Source: an uncultured Lachnospiraceae bacterium (GTDB lineage Bacteria; Bacillota; Clostridia; Lachnospirales; Lachnospiraceae). From it: a stretch of DNA of 64,000 nucleotides. The notes under the pieces were generated by a model. The model had not been told where the DNA came from. It worked only from the letters and a program-made list of their open reading frames with translations, and did no database searches. A program made the translations under genes and the position numbers. Positions 7,194-14,792 of this stretch are shown here, piece by piece. The stretch's first letter is position 1. Every line of letters starts with the position of its first letter. Where the stretch lies: positions 1 through 64,000 of the forward strand of contig CAMKQH010000016.1 in the NCBI GenBank assembly GCA_946414885.1, given 5' to 3'.

Positions 7194-8348
7194 CTATTTG
7201 AGCGCCTGCTTCAGCGTCTCCAGGTTTTCCTCCATGCTCTTCAAATAACTTGCGCCCCCTGCCACGTCCTTAGAGGTTGTTGACTGCAGGGAATCCAGCG
7301 TCAGAATCTGCTGATCCTTTGCATTCGAAGCAGAGCGAATGGATTCCGCAATTTTGTGATTCTTGCCTTCGATGGTCATGATCGCGGGAAGTCCCAGTTC
7401 GTTCAGTTTTCCTGAAAGGAACGTGATGGTCTCAAAGCTCGCCTCCGATTCCGCCGAGCATCCTGTAAACGCCGCATAATAGCTTAAACCGTAATCATCC
7501 GTCAGATACCGGAAGGGAAATCTGTCACCAAACAAAAGCGTCTTGTACGTTGCACTCTTGACGGCTTCCTTGTATTTCTCATCTAAGGCGGTAAGCTTTG
7601 CCTGATAGCTTTCGAGATTTGTGCGGTACGCGTCCTTATGCGCCTCATCCAATTCGCACAATGCATCAGTGATTACGCCGCAAAGCACGGATGCATTTCT
7701 GAGAGAAAGCCACACGTGCTCGTCAAGCTCCTCCTCATGGCTGTGCGCATGATCATGATCGTCACCATCCTCATGATCATGGTCACCCTCATGGTCGCCA
7801 TCCTCGTCATGGTCACCCTCATGATCATCATCCTCATCGTGGTCACCGTCATGATCATGGTCGCCATCCTCATCGTGGCCGCCGTCGTGATCATGGTCCT
7901 CATCCTCGTCATGATCATGTTCATGCTCCATGCCCTCCACAATCTCCTCCGCCTTCACGGCGTCGCCGAGCGCCTCTAAGAGATCGATCACCTTCCTGTT
8001 GGAATTCTTCGACTGCTTTAATACGTCGTCCACCCATTTGTCGGACTCACCGCCCACGTAAATAAACAGGTCGCAGTTCGTAATCTTCACAATGTCATTT
8101 ACGGTCGGCTGATAGCTGTGAAGATCCACGCCATTGTCCAAAAGCATGACGATCTCCGCATCTGCGGCGTCACCAACCAAATTCTTTACCCAATCATATT
8201 CCGGAAAGATTGTCGTAACAATCTCCAATTTTTTTGCGCCGGAAGAATCCTTACCGGCCGCCTTTCCTACCGAACCCTTCACTTCACACGCGCAAAGAGT
8301 GCCTGCCATAAAAATGGCAACGAAAAAAAGAGCTAAAAAGCGTTTCAT
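7194..8348 (-). CDS. znuA: Zinc-binding lipoprotein of ABC importer (ZnuA/AdcA type) with an extended His/Asp loop
   Basis: 384 residues; family members are usually about 300. The N-terminus has a lipoprotein signal ending LCAC. The fold of cluster A-I metal-binding proteins is seen in TIFPEYDWVKNLVG, VDLHSYQPTVNDI (first metal His), DEHVWLS (second His) and FGDRFPFRYLTDDYGL. Between residues about 135 and 210 is a run of some 75 residues made almost only of His, Asp, Glu and Gly, repeating HDHD, HDED and HEGD. Such loops in ZnuA proteins are thought to capture or buffer zinc; here it is unusually long and Asp-rich. GGAGG precedes the ATG. The operon partners are znuC and znuB. Confidence 0.94.
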   Translation of the reverse strand: MKRFLALFFVAIFMAGTLCACEVKGSVGKAAGKDSSGAKKLEIVTTIFPEYDWVKNLVGDAADAEIVMLLDNGVDLHSYQPTVNDIVKITNCDLFIYVGGESDKWVDDVLKQSKNSNRKVIDLLEALGDAVKAEEIVEGMEHEHDHDEDEDHDHDGGHDEDGDHDHDGDHDEDDDHEGDHDEDGDHEGDHDHEDGDDHDHAHSHEEELDEHVWLSLRNASVLCGVITDALCELDEAHKDAYRTNLESYQAKLTALDEKYKEAVKSATYKTLLFGDRFPFRYLTDDYGLSYYAAFTGCSAESEASFETITFLSGKLNELGLPAIMTIEGKNHKIAESIRSASNAKDQQILTLDSLQSTTSKDVAGGASYLKSMEENLETLKQALK

Positions 8349-8434
8349 CCGTAAAAACCTCCGTTAGTTCAATATTCAATTTTATTCATGGGAAATACTT
8401 TGAGAATGTCTAAAATTTGGGAAGAAATCCCGAA

Positions 8435-8743
8435 TCAAATATTGAGCCGAACCTTGCGTGAAACAGGCGTGGCGATGCCGCGGAAGTCGTCCGCGTCAGC
8501 CCTCTTGCTGCCATAAAGAGCGGCAAGAATGCACAAGAACCCTGCCAGCAGGACAGCATCCTTGACATTGTTTACAATCTGAGCACACAAGTCCAGGCAA
8601 AAACAGATCTCACAATCCTCGCCTGCGCAGTCATGTCCTGATTCGACCGCCATAAAGAAAAACATGAAAAGAACGCAGCAAACTACCGCCGCTGCCGTGA
8701 TCATGGCAAATGTTCTTCTCTTCCTTTCCAAAAAACGAATCAT
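8435..8743 (-). CDS. Small Cys-rich two-helix membrane protein, first gene of the zinc operon
   Basis: 102 residues. Helix 1 covers about residues 13-33 and helix 2 about 62-80. Between them is a loop with His37 and Cys39, Cys44, Cys47, Cys49 and Cys53 (sequence GHDCAGEDCEICFCLDLC). The N-terminus is Arg/Lys-rich, so by the positive-inside rule both ends face the cytoplasm and the Cys loop faces outward. It is directly behind the zinc-operon promoter and 86 nt before znuA. The loop could bind zinc, acting as chaperone, sensor or accessory subunit; this is inference. I do not recognise a named family. AGAGG precedes the ATG. Confidence 0.8.
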   Translation of the reverse strand: MIRFLERKRRTFAMITAAAVVCCVLFMFFFMAVESGHDCAGEDCEICFCLDLCAQIVNNVKDAVLLAGFLCILAALYGSKRADADDFRGIATPVSRKVRLNI

Positions 8744-8767
8744 TGTCTCAGCCTCTGCAAGTAAAAA

Positions 8768-8798
8768 GTTCTAAATGCAACTCATTTGCATTTAGAAC
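8768..8798. promoter_or_regulatory. 31-bp palindromic operator, candidate Zur site
   Basis: GTTCTAAATGCAA and TTGCATTTAGAAC are perfect 13-bp inverted arms around a 5-bp centre. The palindrome overlaps the -10 element and start site of the zinc operon promoter. Fur-family repressors such as Zur bind AT-rich palindromes placed this way, and the operon function fits Zur. No zur gene is in the window, so the identity of the regulator is inferred. Confidence 0.78.
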
Positions 8799-8824
8799 TA
8801 TAACACTTTTTCAGAATTTGTCAA
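8797..8824 (-). promoter_or_regulatory. Zinc operon promoter
   Basis: Minus-strand TTGACA (8819-8824), 16-nt spacer, TATAGT (8797-8802). The palindrome at 8768-8798 covers the downstream edge of the -10, which suits steric repression. It lies only 46 nt after the subtilase stop codon. Confidence 0.82.
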
Positions 8825-8869
8825 GCGCTTTCCATTTCCTTTTTGCCAAAATGCAACTTCTTCTCATGG

Positions 8870-10768
8870 CTACGGAATGCTTTCGGACGCACAGACGGAA
8901 CCAAACCCCACCTTCTCGTTTGGATAAATTGTCTCCCCGCGGATGGGCTGTGCGCCGCCCCGCAGATAGGCCTTAATCTTCTCGCCGTATAAATAGGGAT
9001 CCTTTCCCCGGACGATCCCCCATTCCATCAAAAGCGCCGCGCTGCCGCTAACGATCGGCGTGCTGAAGGACGTGCCAGTATCATAGGAATAGCCCCCGAG
9101 AACGTCCGGCGCCAGGATCCCCACGCCGGGGGCCACCAGGTCAGGCTTGGCAGTCCCATATCCCATGCGCTCTCCAAGGGCGTTTGTCATGCCATAGCCC
9201 CTGCCTGAAAAATCAGCATAAGCTTCAAAGGCAGGATCATATGCCCCAACCGTGATCACCTTCGAAGCCGATCCCGGAATGGTCAGCGTCCTCTCTGGAG
9301 TCGGTTCCAAAAAGCCGGTTCCCCGGTTTCTGGTCACGGCTGACGGCAGGTAAAAGGAAAAGGCACCCGTGACAATCCTTACGGGTTCCAAAAGGAAGCG
9401 CCAAATCCCCTCCTGCAAAAAGGTTCCCGGCTCCTGCGGCAACAGTTCCAGATAGATCTCCTGCGATGCGGAATAGGGCGTTGGCTCCCCAAAATATACC
9501 AAGATCCTCGCATCCTCCACGCGCAGCGCGTATCCTCCGCCACTGGTGTCTTGGCGCTCCGGCATAAGGCTGGCGGTCGTGCCTCCCGGGGCGCGCAGCA
9601 AGATGCGAAACTGATCACCATAATACTTCCAAAGCTGCACGCTCAAATGCCTTTCAAACCCTGCGATCGCAAGATCGATCATTCTCTTCCCAGTAAGCTT
9701 TCCCGCAACGTGTCCCGAAGAATTCCCCTCATTGCCGCTGCCCACGCAGATCACGCATCTTCCAATCTCCGCCGCGTTGTCGAGGAACCGTTCCAGGAGC
9801 GTACTGCCGTCATGGGCACCGTAGGTGTTCCCAAAGCTTAGGTTAATGACCAGCGGGCGCTCAAGCTCCTGAGCCTTCTTTACGCAATAGGTCACGGCCC
9901 TTAATATCTCCGTCGTCTTCGAGTATCCCGTCAGATCGCCGTTATCTCCTCCCAGCTTTACGATCAAAAGATCTGCTTCCGGTGCCACGCCCTGATAGGA
10001 AGTCGTCCGCGATGCCGCCGCGATCCCGGCAACGGCCGTCCCGTGTCCGGATACGTCGATCGTGGGCATACGTTCCCATCGCTCCGCCTCCGTCGGCAAC
10101 GCGAGCGTCTCATTGATCCAATCCGCGTCAAATTCCGCGCCCTCAAAAAAGCCCTGCGGCGGGCCTGGAAGCCGTGTTTCACGGAAGCCCTGAAACTGCC
10201 CTGACAACCCTGATTCACCAATGTCCTGCGCCATCCCGTCCGGCGTGATGGTCTGATCCCAGAAATAGCGGATTCTCGTGGATCCATCCTCCTTCCGAAA
10301 CTCGCTTCTTTGATATGCAATGCCGCTGTCGATCACGGCGACGAGTACGCCCGCCCCACTCAAAAAAGGGTCCCTGGCAGTCACGCCGGCAATGCAGGCG
10401 CGCGCCGAGGGCCCTTCCTGAACAAAATAAAAATTCTTGGGCTTTTCCACGTATTCAATTTGCGGATTGGCGCTGACCTCGTCCACCAGCGCTTCCGGCA
10501 CGGTCAGGATGGCATACCCCGCAATAAGCGGCTCCACAAGGATTTGCGTGTCTTCCAGCGCCAGGGACTCCCCACGATTTCTCGGCGCCGAGGCTTCCCC
10601 AGAATCCACCCTTCTGCCAAGGGTTGCCGGATCTCCGTTATACTTCACGATCAGCTCCCAGGTTTTCGCCCCGGGATCATATCCCACGTTCAGGTTCAGC
10701 GTCTCCTCCCTGACTTCCTCCGGCGTTTCCAGCGCAAGATTCAACTGATTTTCTAGCTTTTGGGACAT
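8870..10768 (-). CDS. Subtilisin-like serine protease (S8 family, clostridial Csp-like)
   Basis: 632 residues with an intact catalytic triad: Asp in VAVIDSGIAY (about 145), His in DVSGHGTAVAGIAA (about 240) and Ser in GTSFSTPIVSGSAALL (near 570). The N-terminal 100 residues resemble a prodomain (GYDPGAKTWELIVKYNGD; PQIEYVEKPKNFYFV). A long insertion separates the His and Ser parts, as in the Csp germination proteases and related clostridial S8 proteins. No signal peptide is visible, so it is either cytosolic or exported in a non-classical way. It follows the GH36 gene by 35 nt and may be the last gene of the galactosidase operon, though a link in function is not obvious. GGGGAAA precedes the ATG. 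Confidence 0.93.
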   Translation of the reverse strand: MSQKLENQLNLALETPEEVREETLNLNVGYDPGAKTWELIVKYNGDPATLGRRVDSGEASAPRNRGESLALEDTQILVEPLIAGYAILTVPEALVDEVSANPQIEYVEKPKNFYFVQEGPSARACIAGVTARDPFLSGAGVLVAVIDSGIAYQRSEFRKEDGSTRIRYFWDQTITPDGMAQDIGESGLSGQFQGFRETRLPGPPQGFFEGAEFDADWINETLALPTEAERWERMPTIDVSGHGTAVAGIAAASRTTSYQGVAPEADLLIVKLGGDNGDLTGYSKTTEILRAVTYCVKKAQELERPLVINLSFGNTYGAHDGSTLLERFLDNAAEIGRCVICVGSGNEGNSSGHVAGKLTGKRMIDLAIAGFERHLSVQLWKYYGDQFRILLRAPGGTTASLMPERQDTSGGGYALRVEDARILVYFGEPTPYSASQEIYLELLPQEPGTFLQEGIWRFLLEPVRIVTGAFSFYLPSAVTRNRGTGFLEPTPERTLTIPGSASKVITVGAYDPAFEAYADFSGRGYGMTNALGERMGYGTAKPDLVAPGVGILAPDVLGGYSYDTGTSFSTPIVSGSAALLMEWGIVRGKDPYLYGEKIKAYLRGGAQPIRGETIYPNEKVGFGSVCASESIP

Positions 10769-10803
10769 TTGTTTCCCCTGCCAATACGTGAATTCCCTAT
10801 ATT

Positions 10804-13299
10804 CTATGCTTCCTTATTCTCCTGTGCCTCAACAAAGTAAAGTCTCGCCCCAAAATCAGGATAATACCTCACCTGATCATTATAACCCGTTCCGCCGAAG
10901 GGCTGTTTCAGGTTCACGCCGCCGCGCATGAGCACGTCGCCCCGAAGAAGATAATTCTCCGTCTCCCCGTCCAACTTCACGAACTTCGCCACCATGTTGT
11001 GCAACAGGGAATCCTGCTTAACGTGAATGGGCGCAACCGTGTTGACAAGGTCTCCAAAGCCTTTGACGTTGTATTTCAGTTCCCGGTTCGTAAACTGATA
11101 GATTCTCTCAGGATCCAGCGCTCTCGCGCGAAGCCGCATCGAATGTGAGTTGGGAATGGCAAAGCGCTGAAGCAACGCAATGAACTCTCTTGTACGATCT
11201 TCAGACACGCAGTACCACTCCTGCAGATTTCCTGCGCCATCCCATAAGTTGCTGACGCCATGCCCGTCCTGACTTCCCGTGAAGCTCTTCCCGCGAATCC
11301 AACGACCAAACTGCAAAACGCTGCGCCATTCTTTATAAAGCGCGATTTGTACCTTGATTGCCTCCAAATCCTCTTTTTTTGCGTCAATCAAATTAAGTTC
11401 ATATCCCAGAACGCCAAAGCAAGCCACTGCAAAACGCGTCTCAAGCGGCGTCACTCGAAGCGTCTGATGGTTTGGACAGGAAGATACGTGCGCGCCGATC
11501 ACGGACTGAGGACATCCATAGCCGTACCCGTTTTGGATCTCCGCGCGGCACAGCGCATCCGTGTCATCACTCGCCCAGATCTGCGGGAAGTAACATAAAA
11601 TGCCTAGGTCAAAGCGATTTCCGCCGGACGCGCAGCCCTCAAACAAAATCTCGGGAAAGGCTTCCGTGAGTTCCTTCATGCAGCGGTACAGCCCCATTTG
11701 ATATCGGTGAACCACCTCGCCCTGCCGTTCCTTTGGAAGTGCCTGCGAATAAGCGTCACTGAAAACGCGGTTCATGTCCCATTTTACGTAAGAAATATTG
11801 GCGGAGGAAAAGACTCTGCTCATCTCGTCAATTATATATTGCTGCACCTCCGGATTACTCAAATCCAGGATTCTCTGGTTCCGTCCTTCACTGTGTGCCT
11901 TTCCCGGCACCTCCAGAACCCATTCCGGATGGGCGCGGTAGAGATCACTGTCCACGTTGACCATCTCTGGTTCCACCCAGATGCCGAAATCCAGTCCCAT
12001 GGCATTGATCTTCTTTGCCAAGCCCTTTAGGCCCCCGGGCAACTTTTTCTTGTTCTCCGTCCAATCCCCCAGCGAGGAGGTATCGTCATCCCTCTTCCCA
12101 AACCAGCCGTCATCTAAGACAAAGAGCTCGATTCCGACACTCTTTGCCGTCTCCGCAAGCTTTAATAATTTCGACTCGTTAAAGTCAAAGTAAAAGGCTT
12201 CCCAGCTGTTTAACAGGACAGGCCTCTCCTTCTTTTTCCACTTACCCCGGACAATATGTTCCCGCACAAAGGCATGCAGGTTCTTGCTCATGCCATTTCG
12301 TCCCGTTGCGGAAAAGGTCATGACCGCTTCCGGCGCCTCAAGGCGCTCCCCTGGCTCCAAGTGCCATGAAAACCCCTGGGGATTGATGCCGGAAACCACC
12401 CTGGTCTTGCCGTAAGGGCTCACCTCCATGGCCTCATAATGGTTTCCAGAGTAAATTAATTGAAACCCAACACAAGTGCCGTAATCCTCGGACGTGTCCC
12501 GCTTTTCCAGGAAGAAAAAGGGATTGGCGCGATTGGAGGAGGTGCCCGTCGAAGAGGAAAGCACGTACTTTCCGCCAGTCAGGGGAATGCGGTTCTCATG
12601 CATCTCCCTCGTCCACGCGCCGGTAAAGCTCCTTGCGATCCAATCATCCTCGTCCAGGTCCGTCAAGAAGCTCAAAAGACGCTCCACCGTCACGGGCGAT
12701 CCGCCTTCATTTACCAGCACGGCACTTCTGCTGATGACGTTACAGTCCTCATAAACCCAATAATACAGTTCCAGTTTTAACTGCTGCCATGAGTCCCTTA
12801 GGATGACCTTCAGCTGCTGCACCTTCCCTGCTTCATCATAAGACCCCGGGAGTGTTCGAAAGGGCTGTTTTCCCGTGCTGATCTCGTGGCTCTCATAGAC
12901 AAAATCCAGCGTCCTTACGCCGTCCTTCCCAACAACCTCCGCCATGGGTTCCCGCACGTCACCCTTGCCTGTCGCGGAGCATTCCAGGGCGCAGTATTCT
13001 GGCGAAAAGCTCTTGTCCTCCTGGTCATAACACAGCGAATTGCCAGGGGCAAACGCCTGCTTCTCAGTGAGGGCTTCCACCTGACTTTCCGCCAGTTTCA
13101 CCGCAAACTCTTCTGCCTGACCATCCGCCAACTTCTCCGAAGCTCCTTCCGTCAGCCCTTCGGGTGATCCCGCCTTCCCGAACAAGTCGATTTTTTCGCC
13201 ATAATAAACATGTTCGAGCAGCCCGTTGGGGCGTGCCCGAAACACGTAAGTCGTATCTTTGGTTGACAGTTCAAAACATCTCATCCATTCCCTGATCAT
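10804..13299 (-). CDS. Alpha-galactosidase, glycoside hydrolase family 36
   Basis: About 831 residues; removes terminal alpha-1,6-galactose from raffinose-type oligosaccharides or galactomannan. The catalytic barrel is clear: LDDGWFGKRDDD, GIWVEPEMVN, YVKWDMNR with the nucleophile Asp, EGCASGGNRFD and WASDDTDALCR with the acid/base Asp. An unusual Glu/Ala/Gln-rich stretch of about 40 residues (EKLADGQAEEFAVKLAESQVEALTEKQA) interrupts the N-terminal beta domain. No signal peptide is present, so the enzyme is cytosolic and would act on imported sugars. The ATG at 13299 is chosen because the 13317 alternative is a TTG codon; 13284 is also possible. The gene starts 29 nt after the transporter stop. 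Confidence 0.93.
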   Translation of the reverse strand: MIREWMRCFELSTKDTTYVFRARPNGLLEHVYYGEKIDLFGKAGSPEGLTEGASEKLADGQAEEFAVKLAESQVEALTEKQAFAPGNSLCYDQEDKSFSPEYCALECSATGKGDVREPMAEVVGKDGVRTLDFVYESHEISTGKQPFRTLPGSYDEAGKVQQLKVILRDSWQQLKLELYYWVYEDCNVISRSAVLVNEGGSPVTVERLLSFLTDLDEDDWIARSFTGAWTREMHENRIPLTGGKYVLSSSTGTSSNRANPFFFLEKRDTSEDYGTCVGFQLIYSGNHYEAMEVSPYGKTRVVSGINPQGFSWHLEPGERLEAPEAVMTFSATGRNGMSKNLHAFVREHIVRGKWKKKERPVLLNSWEAFYFDFNESKLLKLAETAKSVGIELFVLDDGWFGKRDDDTSSLGDWTENKKKLPGGLKGLAKKINAMGLDFGIWVEPEMVNVDSDLYRAHPEWVLEVPGKAHSEGRNQRILDLSNPEVQQYIIDEMSRVFSSANISYVKWDMNRVFSDAYSQALPKERQGEVVHRYQMGLYRCMKELTEAFPEILFEGCASGGNRFDLGILCYFPQIWASDDTDALCRAEIQNGYGYGCPQSVIGAHVSSCPNHQTLRVTPLETRFAVACFGVLGYELNLIDAKKEDLEAIKVQIALYKEWRSVLQFGRWIRGKSFTGSQDGHGVSNLWDGAGNLQEWYCVSEDRTREFIALLQRFAIPNSHSMRLRARALDPERIYQFTNRELKYNVKGFGDLVNTVAPIHVKQDSLLHNMVAKFVKLDGETENYLLRGDVLMRGGVNLKQPFGGTGYNDQVRYYPDFGARLYFVEAQENKEA

Positions 13300-13328
13300 G
13301 CTTTTCTCGCTTTCCAAAACCCTGAAAA

Positions 13329-14711
13329 CTATTTCTTCAGTTGCTCAGATATTTCCTGTACCTTTTCTTCCGTCAGGATGAACTTCTTTGCGAAAACAAC
13401 GATCGCAATGAATAGTCCAATCACGGGAAGAATGGTCATGGTCATGCGAAGGCCCAGCTTTGCGGATGCAGAAACGTCCTTTGCAAAATCGATTACCTGC
13501 TCAGCCTCCGTCGTCTCCTTGTTGGACAAATGATTCAGCGAGAGGCAGATGGATGCGGCAAATACCGCAATGCCGGATGCCAGCTTCACGACAAAGGTTT
13601 GCATGGAGAAGATCACGGATTCATCCCTTCTGCCGTTCTTTAGCTCGCCGTAATCCACCGTGTTGGCCAGAAATACCGTCGTCAGCACCTGCAATACGCC
13701 GTTCGCCGCAAAGATAAAGAATCCGGGAAGGAACAGGACGTAAACGTTGGACATGTTGATAAAGGCAATGGCAAACAATACCACGTAGCCCGTGATGGCA
13801 CTGGCAAGGGTAATATAGAAAATCTTCACGTTGGAAAATTTCTTGCGCAGCAAGGGATATGCCACCATCATGGACAAAATCTGGATCGCGCCGCCAAACA
13901 TGTTAAACAAGGTGTAGCTGTTGTACCATTCCGTTCCCCCAAAGTCATACTTAAAGAAATAGATGACCAGATTGGACGTCAGATAGATGGAAGTGTTGAT
14001 CAGTACGATGGCGATCACGATCACCATGGCCTGGTCATTTGCAATAAGCGCCTTAAACATTTGTCCCACTGACGGAGAATCTACGTTAACGGTGGATTTT
14101 TCCTTAATGGCAAGGCAAGTGATGATGATAAAAACCACGAAGAGCGCGGCAACGATTATGGCAAACCACTGAAATCCCATGCGCTCGTTATTTCCGCCAA
14201 TGGCGTAAACGATCTTCATCGTAAAGATGGTGACAAGGGCGGATCCAACGCCGGCACAGGATCTGGCGAGGGTCGTCAGGCCTTCCCTTTCCTTTCCGGA
14301 CTTTGTGAACGCCGGGATCATGGACCAATAAGGGATGTCCATCATCGTATAGGTCACGCCCCAAAGAATATAGGTGATGGCTGCATATGCCACGAGTCCT
14401 TCGCCGTTTAGCTTTGGCGGCGCCGAAAACATCAGGATCAAAACCACGGCATTCGTTAACGTGCCGATCATCAGCCAAGGGCGAAACTTTCCCCACTTGG
14501 TATTCGTCTTTGCCACGATCACTCCCATGATGGGATCATTAAAGGCATCAAAGATTCTGGCGGCAAGCAAGATCACGCCCATGGCAAATGCGCTCACTCC
14601 AAGGACGTCCTGGAAATAATACAACACATAGCTCGCGGAAAGCATGTAGACCATGTCCTTTCCAACGGCCCCAAGTCCGTAGGATGCCTTTTCCTTCATC
14701 GTTAATCTCAT
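13329..14711 (-). CDS. Sugar:cation symporter, GPH family (MelB/YicJ type)
   Basis: 460 residues with about 12 hydrophobic segments. Family features are the start KEKASYGLGAVGKDMVYML, then DAFNDPIMGVIVAKTNTKWGKFRPW between helices 2 and 3 with the conserved Asp residues, and WGVTYTMMDIPYWSMIPAFT. GPH transporters import glycosides (melibiose, lactose, xylosides) with Na+ or H+. Its place between GH2 and GH36 genes suggests a galactoside, for example melibiose, raffinose or lactose. AAGGAGGAG precedes the ATG. Confidence 0.93.
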   Translation of the reverse strand: MRLTMKEKASYGLGAVGKDMVYMLSASYVLYYFQDVLGVSAFAMGVILLAARIFDAFNDPIMGVIVAKTNTKWGKFRPWLMIGTLTNAVVLILMFSAPPKLNGEGLVAYAAITYILWGVTYTMMDIPYWSMIPAFTKSGKEREGLTTLARSCAGVGSALVTIFTMKIVYAIGGNNERMGFQWFAIIVAALFVVFIIITCLAIKEKSTVNVDSPSVGQMFKALIANDQAMVIVIAIVLINTSIYLTSNLVIYFFKYDFGGTEWYNSYTLFNMFGGAIQILSMMVAYPLLRKKFSNVKIFYITLASAITGYVVLFAIAFINMSNVYVLFLPGFFIFAANGVLQVLTTVFLANTVDYGELKNGRRDESVIFSMQTFVVKLASGIAVFAASICLSLNHLSNKETTEAEQVIDFAKDVSASAKLGLRMTMTILPVIGLFIAIVVFAKKFILTEEKVQEISEQLKK

Positions 14712-14792
14712 GTGATCTCCTCCTTGATTCTGAGCTTCTCACTCGAATTTTTCGATTCGAAACGTCTCAAAACGTTCATTTTGCGGAAGTCA

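Noticed and set aside
7738..7930. CRISPR-like short repeats in znuA
   Set aside because: The repeats are in frame, lack unique spacers of even length and encode the His/Asp loop.
7673..7979. Met/Ile/Val-rich frames on both strands over the His-rich part of znuA
   Set aside because: They are shadows of the repeated CAT/GAT codons in znuA; low-complexity and without ribosome sites.
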